NCBI RefSeq assembly: GCF_003931795.1
Contig: NZ_CP034234.1
Coordinates: forward strand, 186,001 to 250,000
From: Erysipelothrix piscisicarius
Lineage (GTDB): Bacteria; Bacillota_I; Bacilli_A; Erysipelotrichales; Erysipelotrichaceae
Direction: 5' to 3'
DNA length: 64,000 nucleotides
In this document: in pieces, positions 8,090-16,335 of the stretch
Layout of the letters: every line of letters begins with the position of its first letter
How positions within the stretch are numbered: the first letter of the stretch is position 1
Notes under the pieces: model-generated
What the model was told of the DNA's origin: nothing
The model's database searches: none
The model's input: only the letters and a program-made list of their open reading frames with translations
Translations under genes and position numbers: made by a program

Positions 8090-8841
8090 TTTGTGTGATT
8101 AATATTGGGAATACTAATACCGCATTTGGATTTGGTGAACATGAATTATCAGATCAATTTACCATTCCGACTCATGCTTACCAAACCCAAAATGATTTCT
8201 TAAAGTATTTTGAAATGCAAAATAGACATCAAAAGATTAATGTTTGTATTATCGCATCCGTAAGAACTGATAAAACTCAATTAATTAAAAGTTCTATGGA
8301 TTCCTATTTCAAACTGAATGCGAAAGTTTTAGAACACAGCGATGATTTTGGAATGGACTTCTCCCTTTATCCCGATGGAAACCTGGGTATGGACCGTATC
8401 CTCGCATTGTATGGTGCAAAAGAACTTTATGGCAACGACATTGCTGTTTTTGATTTAGGAACAGCCACGACCGTTAATGTGCTCTCAGAGAATCAATTTA
8501 AAGGTGGCGCTATTATGCCAGGGGTACGCCTGGGTTTAAGCGTTCTGGGTGAAAAAACTGGACTTCTTCCGACCATTAATCTTAATGATACACCTCATTA
8601 CCTTGGTCTCAATACAGAACAGAATATATTATCAGGTGCATTATATGGTACTGCCTCCATATTAAAAAACTACCGTGCGCTTATATCTGAAGATTATCCA
8701 AGCACAACCTTTGTCGTAACCGGTGGCAATTCAAAGGCAATCTTACCGTTATGTAATGGATCTTGGCATTTCGAACCCGACTTACTACTACAAGGCCTCC
8801 TCTCATGGTGGATACAAAAAGGAAACAATTATGAAAGCTAA
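8086..8841 (+). CDS. coaX: Type III pantothenate kinase (CoaX) with an altered first motif
   Basis: Phosphorylates pantothenate, the first step of CoA synthesis. 251 residues. Visible motifs are phosphate-1 loop INIGNTNT (residues 5-12), GMDRI near residue 104 (normally GADR, with the catalytic aspartate) and FDLGTATTVN near residue 123. Residue 6 is Asn (AAT) where the family normally has Asp (DIGNT or DVGNT), so metal or ATP contact may be changed. It overlaps coaC by 4 bases and panT by 11. Type III kinases are not feedback-inhibited by CoA, which makes transcriptional control by the upstream TetR protein sensible. Confidence 0.88.
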   Translation: MICVINIGNTNTAFGFGEHELSDQFTIPTHAYQTQNDFLKYFEMQNRHQKINVCIIASVRTDKTQLIKSSMDSYFKLNAKVLEHSDDFGMDFSLYPDGNLGMDRILALYGAKELYGNDIAVFDLGTATTVNVLSENQFKGGAIMPGVRLGLSVLGEKTGLLPTINLNDTPHYLGLNTEQNILSGALYGTASILKNYRALISEDYPSTTFVVTGGNSKAILPLCNGSWHFEPDLLLQGLLSWWIQKGNNYES

Positions 8842-9448
8842 AAAGAAAACGCTCAATTATACCCTCTTTACCCTTTTTGCCGCGATTATCATCCTACTAT
8901 CAATGACACCCCTTGGGTTTATTCATCTCGGCTTTATAAAAGCAACAATTGTACATATCCCTGTCATTATCGGTTCAATTATCCTTGGGCCAACGGCGGG
9001 TGCGGGATTGGGTTTAATCTTTGGGATAAACTCAATGATCAACAACACCCTTAGCCCATCCATTCTATCATTCGCATTTTCACCACTTGTTCCTGTTATT
9101 GGTACAACATCGGGAAGTCCCTTAGCCCTTGTCATTGCACTTTTCCCTCGTATTTTAGTCGGTGTTATTCCTTACTATATTGTGGAAAGTCGTGTCATTA
9201 AAAACGATTCAGTACGTTTAGGTCTTGCTGGATTCCTTGGTTCCATGACCAATACAATATTCGTAATGGGGCTCATCTATCTTCTCTTTAAAGATGCCTA
9301 CGGATCTGCGCGTGGTATTGCAGGTATTGCAGTTACAAAAGCAATCCTTAGTGTTATCATTATCAACGGGATTCCAGAAGCGTTTGTATCCACAATCATT
9401 ACGATTCCTGTAGCGAAGGCACTCTATAAAATACGAAGAAATAAATAA
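8831..9448 (+). CDS. panT: ECF transporter S component, probably pantothenate (PanT)
   Basis: Substrate-binding membrane subunit of an energy-coupling-factor importer. Start chosen at ATG 8831, with AAAAGGAAA upstream inside the end of coaX. The 205-residue product has a basic N terminus (MKAKKKTLNYTLF) and about six membrane segments. MTPLGFIHLGFIKATIVHIP and the loop GPTAGAGLGLIFGINSM are typical of the PanT/ThiT/BioY class. Placement after coaB-coaC-coaX supports pantothenate as substrate. The shared ECF ATPases and T subunit are not in this window. Confidence 0.82.
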   Translation: MKAKKKTLNYTLFTLFAAIIILLSMTPLGFIHLGFIKATIVHIPVIIGSIILGPTAGAGLGLIFGINSMINNTLSPSILSFAFSPLVPVIGTTSGSPLALVIALFPRILVGVIPYYIVESRVIKNDSVRLGLAGFLGSMTNTIFVMGLIYLLFKDAYGSARGIAGIAVTKAILSVIIINGIPEAFVSTIITIPVAKALYKIRRNK

Positions 9449-9476
9449 AAAATCTCGACGAAATCGAGATTTTTTA
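9445..9476. terminator. Bidirectional terminator
   Basis: AATCTCGA-CGAAA-TCGAGATT with an A-run before and a T-run after. It is shared by panT (plus) and the GNAT gene (minus). Confidence 0.85.
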
Positions 9477-9477
9477 T

Positions 9478-10032
9478 TTATTCTACATACAACTTGGTAT
9501 ACTTTTCTAACAATGCCTTGGGTAATGTAAAACCATACATTTCCTTAATTTTGAAGCCAACATCAACCGCATCCACATCTTTCGCAATGGGTAGATAAAG
9601 AAGATTATAGATAACACCATAAGCTTCCCATGTATACTCTGTTACGACCGAATCATTTTGTTCATAAAAATCAATACGCTTCGTTCGAATAATACGATCA
9701 TCCTCTGTTTCCGCTTTATCCGGTCTTTCACTCTCAATGAGTAACCCGTCCCCATCAAGTGTCTCCCGTATTTTCTGTAAGAACAACGTACCGATGCCTT
9801 GTCCTCGTCTTGCTTGGGTAACAGCATAATAATCTAAAAGTGCAACGCGTTCATCTTCAACCATGACTAAAACGGAGTAACGTCCGTCTTTAAACATCCG
9901 TTTAATACTGTGTAACGATCTCAATTCATCATCTGGGAAATCGTTGATCATAAAATTGTTGTAGATGGGAATGAACGCCTCATAATCCAATTCTTTTATT
10001 TCGTAATCCACATTAATACCTTCTACTTTCAT
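9478..10032 (-). CDS. GNAT family N-acetyltransferase
   Basis: A 184-residue acetyltransferase. The acetyl-CoA loop is clear as AVTQARRGQGIGTLFLQKI near residues 73-91, followed by LLIESERPDK. Substrate unknown. The start at ATG 10032 has only a weak site (TAGAGA). A minus-strand terminator-like hairpin lies about 45 bases upstream of the start, so the gene may have an attenuated leader. Confidence 0.75.
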   Translation of the reverse strand: MKVEGINVDYEIKELDYEAFIPIYNNFMINDFPDDELRSLHSIKRMFKDGRYSVLVMVEDERVALLDYYAVTQARRGQGIGTLFLQKIRETLDGDGLLIESERPDKAETEDDRIIRTKRIDFYEQNDSVVTEYTWEAYGVIYNLLYLPIAKDVDAVDVGFKIKEMYGFTLPKALLEKYTKLYVE

Positions 10033-10076
10033 TCTCTATGTATATCATGACATATTGAGCAAAATATGCAAATGCG

Positions 10077-10109
10077 TAAAAAAAAATAACGAATGAATCG
10101 CTATTTTTA
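10077..10109 (-). terminator. Hairpin with T-run ahead of the GNAT gene (orphan terminator)
   Basis: On the minus strand AATAGCGA pairs imperfectly with TTCGTTATT and is followed by a run of ten T residues. The preceding operon already ends at 10263-10291, so this would end a separate short transcript or act as a leader attenuator of the GNAT gene. Confidence 0.5.
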
Positions 10110-10262
10110 TTGTAAATAAAAGATGCCCCACGCACCTTCTATTCCTTCATTTGAAAGGCATGATAGTTTTGCTACCAATAGTTATTACTTCCTAACAATA
10201 CCTTAGTTTATTGAAATTTAGGTTAAATATGGTATAAAAGTTATAATTTTTGATATAAAATG

Positions 10263-10291
10263 CATAAAAAAAAACGAATTTCTTCGTTTTT
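10263..10291 (-). terminator. Terminator of the cdaA-maf operon
   Basis: AAAACGAA-GAAA-TTCGTTTT on the minus strand followed by T9. It lies directly after the maf stop. Confidence 0.85.
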
Positions 10292-10855
10292 TTACCACTC
10301 GTTGTGGATTAACTCTTGATTTACTTGAGATATTGGAAGTCCCATTACCGAGTAGAAATCTCCAATAATTGACTTCACAAATACAGAACCAAACCCTTGT
10401 ATACTGTAACTGCCAGCTTTATCTAAAGGTTCTTTAGTAGCAACATAAGCATCAATTTCTGCTTCTGTTAGTTCAAAGAATTCAACTTCAGTTTTTACTG
10501 AGAACACACGTTTGCATTCTGATGAAACAAGACATACACCTGTAATGACGTCATGTTTTGATCCGGATAATTTCATTAATGTATTTTTTGCGTCTTCTTC
10601 ATTTTTGGGTTTTCCTAGGACTTCTCCATTGAACACAACGACGGTATCCGATCCTAAAACAACACAATCTTGATAGTTTTCAAACACACTTAATGCTTTC
10701 TCTTCAGATATTCTTTCAATTTGCTCCTCAACTGTAAGTGATAAATCAAGGGTCTCATCACTGGTTGGTGAAACAACATTAAAAGCCACCCCAAGTTTCG
10801 TTACTAATTCACGTCTTCTTGGTGATTGACTCGCTAAAACTAATTTCTTATGCAT
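10292..10855 (-). CDS. maf: Maf-like nucleoside triphosphate pyrophosphatase
   Basis: Hydrolyses non-canonical or modified nucleoside triphosphates. 187 residues, standard for Maf. It opens with LVLASQSPRRRELVTKLG, the family signature, and has the catalytic region SDTVVVFNGEVLGKP near residue 68. Start at ATG 10855 with AAGAGGA upstream. It is the last gene of the seven-gene minus-strand run, 29 bases after the NYN gene. Confidence 0.9.
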   Translation of the reverse strand: MHKKLVLASQSPRRRELVTKLGVAFNVVSPTSDETLDLSLTVEEQIERISEEKALSVFENYQDCVVLGSDTVVVFNGEVLGKPKNEEDAKNTLMKLSGSKHDVITGVCLVSSECKRVFSVKTEVEFFELTEAEIDAYVATKEPLDKAGSYSIQGFGSVFVKSIIGDFYSVMGLPISQVNQELIHNEW

Positions 10856-10884
10856 ACAAATCCTCTTTTCACTTATATTATAAA

Positions 10885-11610
10885 CTATTTGTTTCGGATG
10901 TACACATGTTTAACATTACTATTTGGAATCCTTCTTTCGTCGATGTCAAATTGTCCAAGTGCTTTGATGAGCGGGGTTAGTTGGTAATAACCATAATTCC
11001 GAGGATCAAAATCCGGTTGCTTTTTCATAATTAAATTCCCTAAATCCCCCATAAAAACAAAACCATTATCATCTGCGAGATCATTTACTGATGAAGCAAT
11101 CAGTTGATGTAATTTATTTTTCTTATCAACTGAAAGTTTAGTTTTAGAATCAACACGCTCCGTTTCAACCAAGTCAATAATTTCTATATAAATGAATTTA
11201 TCGCATGAAGCAATAAAAGCGCTTGGTGTCTTCTGTTCGCCAATACCGATAACATACTTGCCCGCTTCTCTTAAACGCACCGCTAAACGCGTAAAATCGC
11301 TATCAGAAGAGACAATGCAAAAGGATTCAACATTTCCTTCATACAAAATATCCATCGCGTCAATAATCATCGCGGAATCGGATGAATTTTTACCTGTTGT
11401 ATAGGAGTATTGTTGGATTGGTGTAATTGCATGTTCCAATAAGTGGCTTTTCCAACCTGAAGCCGTTTGTTTCGTCCAGTCTCCGTATATTCTTTTAACG
11501 GTTGGCGTACCATAACGTGCAACTTCTCTTAATACACCGCCAATATTAGCATATGGAACGTTCTCTGCATCAATCAGTACAGCAATACGTGAATCAATTT
11601 TTTGTTTCAT
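10885..11610 (-). CDS. NYN domain protein with C-terminal LOTUS/OST-HTH-like part
   Basis: Predicted RNA-binding or RNA-cleaving protein of 241 residues. The N-terminal NYN (PIN-like) nuclease fold is seen from IAVLIDAENVPYANIG (residues 9-24), then SDSAMIIDAMDIL and CIVSSDSDFTRLAVRLREAG, which carry the usual acidic residues. Residues 160-240, with GDLGNLIMKKQPDFDPRNYG, resemble an OST-HTH/LOTUS RNA-binding domain. It starts next to the histidine kinase stop, so it is co-transcribed with the two-component system. Its target is unknown. Confidence 0.82.
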   Translation of the reverse strand: MKQKIDSRIAVLIDAENVPYANIGGVLREVARYGTPTVKRIYGDWTKQTASGWKSHLLEHAITPIQQYSYTTGKNSSDSAMIIDAMDILYEGNVESFCIVSSDSDFTRLAVRLREAGKYVIGIGEQKTPSAFIASCDKFIYIEIIDLVETERVDSKTKLSVDKKNKLHQLIASSVNDLADDNGFVFMGDLGNLIMKKQPDFDPRNYGYYQLTPLIKALGQFDIDERRIPNSNVKHVYIRNK

Positions 11611-12945
11611 TTAAATTCCTGCCTTTCTAATTTCAAAAACTACGCCTTCATCGACGTTTGAAGCACTAACGACATAACCATAATTTGTCGCTACTTTATT
11701 TACAATAGAGAGCCCCAGTCCAAATTGACCTCCCTCTCCCTTTTCATAAGCATTAAAAATTTGTTCTGTTCGGTTTTCATTAATGGTCGAACCATCATTG
11801 TATACGGATAAATAATCATTCTTTAATGTAATCACAATTTTGGTTTCTGCGTAACGTAATGCATTATCAAGAAGATTTTCTACCACAACACGCCATGGTT
11901 CTTCCGTTCCAAAAAACACATTCTGTTCTTCTGCATTTAAAATTAAGTCAATTTCTGGTCTTATTTGACTTGAAGAAACGATTACAGATTCCATTGTTTC
12001 TCGCAGTTCAACATTACTATCCTGATCAATTTGTTCGTGGGTCATATAATCCATCCGATTCAACATTAATAGATTATAGACTTTTTTCTCTAACCGGTCA
12101 GCATGTTGAATAATAACATCCACTGATTTTTCAAGTGTTTCGTAAGGATACACGCCGTCTTTAATCGCTTCACTGTATGATTTAATTGTTGCTATCGGTG
12201 TTTTAAGATCGTGAGATATATTTTGAATCATCTCTTCTTTTACACGTTCTTGCCGCTTTAACTCTTCATTCATTTCGACGAGAACATCTGCCAATTCTCC
12301 GATTTCATCATGACGCTCAATATTCAATTCCGCATCCTCATTACGTTTGATTTTTTCGATGTACGCACGAATTTGATTTAAAGGATGGATAATATAACTT
12401 ACCCATACAAGTAACAGTAAAAATACAACACCGATGATAATCAAAATCATATTAATTATGTTATTAAGTAATAACGATTTAAACTCATTTTGGTAATTTC
12501 GAGAAATTAGTGTCGCAATGCTAGCTTGTTTATCAGGGATGTTTGTAATTGTATAGAGGCTACTATCCTTAAAACGATAGTTGATGCTCTGTTCCAACTC
12601 AACTGCATCCATTTGAATTTTAACTTGTTTGAGTAAATCGACATTAATCAAACTTAAACCATTTGATTTGATACTGCCATCTTTGTTACGGATAACATGG
12701 ATAATGTTTGGGTCATTAGCTCCATATAAATCGACATCATCTAAGCCCCGTTTATAGTTATAAATAACATTCTGTTGCGTTCGATGAATTAAGTCATACA
12801 TTTGCTTATCCACAAACTTATCGATATTCAGTGATAACGCTCCAAAAAAGAATACTAAAAAGAAAGCAAACGTAAAAACAACAATTGCAATTAATTGCTG
12901 TGTTAACGATAGCTTTCTAATAAACTCACGAATATTTCTCATCAT
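11611..12945 (-). CDS. Sensor histidine kinase
   Basis: Membrane sensor of 444 residues. Membrane segment 1 is at about 15-38, an outer domain at 40-155, membrane segment 2 at about 162-186, and a HAMP linker at 187-240. The dimerisation/phosphorylation site NISHDLKTP (His about 245) is followed by the ATPase domain with ENLLDNALRYAE and FGLGLSIVNK. The start ATG overlaps the response regulator stop, so both are translated together. Its signal is unknown. Placement with cdaA-cdaR-glmM suggests an envelope or osmotic cue (inference). Confidence 0.9.
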   Translation of the reverse strand: MMRNIREFIRKLSLTQQLIAIVVFTFAFFLVFFFGALSLNIDKFVDKQMYDLIHRTQQNVIYNYKRGLDDVDLYGANDPNIIHVIRNKDGSIKSNGLSLINVDLLKQVKIQMDAVELEQSINYRFKDSSLYTITNIPDKQASIATLISRNYQNEFKSLLLNNIINMILIIIGVVFLLLLVWVSYIIHPLNQIRAYIEKIKRNEDAELNIERHDEIGELADVLVEMNEELKRQERVKEEMIQNISHDLKTPIATIKSYSEAIKDGVYPYETLEKSVDVIIQHADRLEKKVYNLLMLNRMDYMTHEQIDQDSNVELRETMESVIVSSSQIRPEIDLILNAEEQNVFFGTEEPWRVVVENLLDNALRYAETKIVITLKNDYLSVYNDGSTINENRTEQIFNAYEKGEGGQFGLGLSIVNKVATNYGYVVSASNVDEGVVFEIRKAGI

Positions 12946-13598
12946 CCAAGACGATATCCAAATCCGTATATTGTTTGTATATTAAGACCAGGCATTTTTT
13001 TTCGAAGACGTCTTAAGGTATCATCAACAACTCGATCTGACCCAAAATAATTGGTTTCCCATACATGAACAAGAATTTGTTCACGTGTAAAGGCGACACC
13101 TCTATTTTTGACGAAAAGCATCAGGAGATCAAACTCTTTTGTTGTAAGTTCAAGTTCATAGCCATCTTTGCTCGCTTTACGTTGTTTCTCATCAATGACA
13201 TAACCATCAACTTCGGTTTGAAGATCTTGATTATAAGAACGTTTAATAATGTTATTAACACGCAATACCAATTCCTTGGGCGAAAAAGGTTTTGTAATGT
13301 AGTCATCACTTCCCTTTTCCAAACCAATGATTCGATCAAACTCTTTATCTCGCGCAGACATAAAGATTACAGGTGTTGCAGGTGAGTGCATTTTTATCCG
13401 TTCAATCAAGTCAAAACCACTCTTATCATCAAGCATAATATCCAAAATCCAAAGATGAACATCATCATCTTTGACATGAGCATTTGCTTCATCATATGTA
13501 TAATAAGAGCGGACTTCATAACCAGCGTTTTCTAAATAACTTTTGACAAGCTCATTTAAATCTTTTTCATCTTCTACAATACTGATCACATATTTCAT
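12942..13598 (-). CDS. OmpR-family response regulator
   Basis: DNA-binding partner of the neighbouring histidine kinase. Start chosen at ATG 13598 with AGGGTG upstream, giving 218 residues. The receiver domain shows VEDE at residues 8-11, the phospho-acceptor Asp at about 53 in LWILDIMLDD, and the conserved Lys in ITKPF. The C-terminal winged-helix domain ends with VVDDTLRRLRKKM and IYGFGYRL. It follows glmM with slight overlap and precedes the kinase with overlap. Confidence 0.92.
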   Translation of the reverse strand: MKYVISIVEDEKDLNELVKSYLENAGYEVRSYYTYDEANAHVKDDDVHLWILDIMLDDKSGFDLIERIKMHSPATPVIFMSARDKEFDRIIGLEKGSDDYITKPFSPKELVLRVNNIIKRSYNQDLQTEVDGYVIDEKQRKASKDGYELELTTKEFDLLMLFVKNRGVAFTREQILVHVWETNYFGSDRVVDDTLRRLRKKMPGLNIQTIYGFGYRLG

Positions 13599-13608
13599 AT
13601 TATCACCC

Positions 13609-14930
13609 TTACTCAATGTTATTGATTACATTAATCATATCATTGACATAGTGTTCACACAAATCATCTGTTTGTGCTTCAACCATGACGCGGACAAGTG
13701 GCTCTGTACCTGAAGGTCTTAGAAGCAAACGACCTTCATCACCAAGTTCATGATGAATTCGTTGCTCTGCTTCTTTAACAGCTTCATGGTTCATAACTGC
13801 TTGTTTATCATTAACACGAACATTTTGAAGAAGTTGTGGGAATCGAATACATTCCGAACCGAGCTCTGCTAATGTTTTCCAGCTTTTGATGCTACTTCCG
13901 CAATAACAAGTGCCGTAAGTACACCATCACCTGTTGTCGCATAGTCTTTTAAAATAATATGTCCCGACTGTTCTCCGCCAAGTTTAAAATCATTCTCATT
14001 CATCGATGCATAAACATGCTTATCACCAACGTCTGTAGTAATTACATTCAAACCCGATTTTTGACATGATTTTAAAAACCCTAAATTTGCCATAACAGTT
14101 GATACAATTGTGTTTTCTTTAAGTTGCTCTCTTGATTTAAAGAAACGACCAAGAATAAATAAGATTTCATCACCATCAACCATTTCACCTTTATGGTTAA
14201 CTGCTAAACAGCGGTCTGCATCACCATCAAAAGCAAATCCCATATCTGCTCCTAACTCTACGACCTTTGCTTGCAATGATTCGGGATGTGTTGATCCACA
14301 TTCCGTGTTGATATTAATCCCATCCGGATTATTATTCATCACAGTCACCTGAGCGCCTAAATCTTTAAACAGTCTTTCCGCAGAAGATACAGCCGATCCA
14401 TTTGCGGTATCAAGAACAATTTTTAATCCATCAAATCGCACATCAATTAAAGATTCGAGATATTGAATGTATGTTTCTAATCCTTCCGGAAATTCCACTA
14501 CACGTCCAATTTCATTGCTTTGGGCAACATCGATGGAAATTTCACCATCGATGTATGCCTCAATTTTTTCTTCTAATTCTGCCGATATTTTCATACCCGT
14601 CGAAGCAAAGCATTTTAAACCGTTATCGTAGTAAGGATTGTGACTCGCAGAAATCATTACACCTCCTGCGAAGCCTTCGTTTTTTACTGCATATGCTAGT
14701 GCCGGTGTAGCACAAACACCTAGTAGATATACATCAGCACCCATTGATGTCGCCCCTGCAGCAATTGCACTTGCGAACATTCCTGACGAAAGTCTTGTGT
14801 CTTGTCCAACTACAATTCTCTGCCCTTTAAACGAGTAACCCAAGTATTGTCCCACTTTAATTGCAATATCTAAACTCAGAGCATCATTCGCTTTACCGCG
14901 AAGTCCGTCTGTTCCAAAATACTTACCCAT
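13609..14930 (-). pseudogene. glmM: Phosphoglucosamine mutase GlmM, one-base frameshift
   Basis: Converts glucosamine-6-phosphate to glucosamine-1-phosphate for cell-wall synthesis. The frame from ATG 14930 carries the phosphoserine loop ISASHNP (Ser about 96) and the metal loop DGDADR. It then stops early at TAG after SKAGKH. Adding one A to the AAAA run (plus-strand TTTT at 13874-13877) restores SKAGKTLAELGSECIRFPQL and joins the C-terminal phosphate-binding part LLRPSGTEPLVRVMVE. The restored length is about 440 residues, normal for GlmM. The enzyme is essential in nearly all bacteria, so a sequencing error is more likely than a real mutation. It is third in the cdaA-cdaR-glmM order. Confidence 0.9.
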
Positions 14931-14943
14931 AAATACTTACCTC

Positions 14944-16335
14944 TTATTTTCTAAAACTAAATACTGCCGTTTCTTTTGTTGATTTAACTGAGTAGAGTGA
15001 CGATGTTGGATCGTTATACTCAACATAAAGTTTCACTTCTTGATTATCACCTGGTTCAATGTCACGCATATCAATATATACTTTAACGTTCTCAGGTTTG
15101 AATTTCTCAATATTTTCTTTGGTTCCAAATACTTCTAGAGATGTTGTTGTCGCAGTCTTTTGATCACCCGAAGTACCTGGTGAGATTTTTAACTGGTTGA
15201 CATTATGAACAAATAGAATTGGAATATCATCAAATTTCTTAGTTTCCCCTTCACCGAGTTTGATATCAAAGTTAACTTTTGAAACCGTACCATGACGGAC
15301 TCCTGAAGGAAGACTAATATTATGAACGAGTTTCGTATCTTTTGTTAAACCGCTCGCTTGAATTGGAACTTTAATTTCTTCAATACTATCAAGTACCGAT
15401 TGCTGTGCGTAAATTGTCATCGCTTCATTATCCATCGATAGCGATGCAATTGCCTTACCTTCCGGAATATCACCTTGGAAGACGGGTTTAATCGGAACTG
15501 TTTTATTCGGTGATGTTACATCTACCTTCGCTTTGACAGTCTTCGGTAGTACGTCAACAGTTGTTAAGCGTTCTCCTTGTTGATTGTATGCAACGATTTC
15601 TGCGTCTGTTGTGAACTGTTCAGTTTGTCCACTTACATCAATCAATGCTTTTACAAAAGCAACTTGAGCCATTGTTTCTTTCGAGGCTTTAATTGTAACA
15701 TCTTGTGTTTCGAGCTCAGGAGTACCTAAGACATATTGGCTTCCGAGTTTTTTTTGGTTTACAAATTCTGTACTTAAGGTCATACGTTTTGCCTCTTTGA
15801 TTCGAATTGTAACATTCGCAGAGGCTGGTGTTATCGTTGTTCGAATTCGTGCAGACGTAATATTTGTTTTGTAATTTACTTGATGTGTACCTTCTGCAAG
15901 TCCACTTAAGTCAAGTTCAACCTTAAGATCGTTTTGTGGGTTTACCATTGATATATCACTATAATCCCCAAACACAATCACATCAACCTTTTCATCAAAG
16001 TCCACAACTTCATACATTTCAGAGTTATATTTTACAACAACTGGGACATCTGGAATTTGACGTGCTTGGTTCACAGGTGATGGTGTTGAAGCAGAAACAT
16101 TGAATGCAAAATAAATAAGCAATGCGACTGCAAACGCAACAAGTTTAGCGTGTCGAGGGTTAAAGAGAATACGGTCAAACCATGCACTTAACCAACGTAA
16201 AACGCGTAAAAATGCATCGCCGACTGATTCCGTTAGATTCGTAATTTTTTCAGATCGTTCTGCGATAATCTGCGCAAGCTCAAGTTTATCCTCAGAATCA
16301 AATTTTTTATTCTTTTTATCTTTCTTCGGACTCAT
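14944..16335 (-). CDS. cdaR: CdaR (YbbR-domain) regulator of diadenylate cyclase
   Basis: Membrane-anchored partner that modulates CdaA. Start chosen at ATG 16335, with GGAGGTGA a few bases upstream; it lies inside the end of cdaA. The 463-residue product has a lysine-rich cytoplasmic N terminus, one membrane segment (LVAFAVALLIYFAFNVSAS, about 65-83) and an outer region with several YbbR beta repeats (recurring VDVTSPNKTVPIKPVFQG-like units). Gene order cdaA-cdaR-glmM is the classic Firmicutes arrangement. It ends 13 bases before glmM. Confidence 0.9.
   Translation of the reverse strand: MSPKKDKKNKKFDSEDKLELAQIIAERSEKITNLTESVGDAFLRVLRWLSAWFDRILFNPRHAKLVAFAVALLIYFAFNVSASTPSPVNQARQIPDVPVVVKYNSEMYEVVDFDEKVDVIVFGDYSDISMVNPQNDLKVELDLSGLAEGTHQVNYKTNITSARIRTTITPASANVTIRIKEAKRMTLSTEFVNQKKLGSQYVLGTPELETQDVTIKASKETMAQVAFVKALIDVSGQTEQFTTDAEIVAYNQQGERLTTVDVLPKTVKAKVDVTSPNKTVPIKPVFQGDIPEGKAIASLSMDNEAMTIYAQQSVLDSIEEIKVPIQASGLTKDTKLVHNISLPSGVRHGTVSKVNFDIKLGEGETKKFDDIPILFVHNVNQLKISPGTSGDQKTATTTSLEVFGTKENIEKFKPENVKVYIDMRDIEPGDNQEVKLYVEYNDPTSSLYSVKSTKETAVFSFRK

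Noticed and set aside
13870-13880. Programmed frameshifting in glmM, smpB and lemA
   Set aside because: No common slippery heptamer or downstream structure is seen, direction of change varies, and these families use no recoding. One-base errors explain them better. A -1 site is accepted only in the IS3 element at 41 kb.
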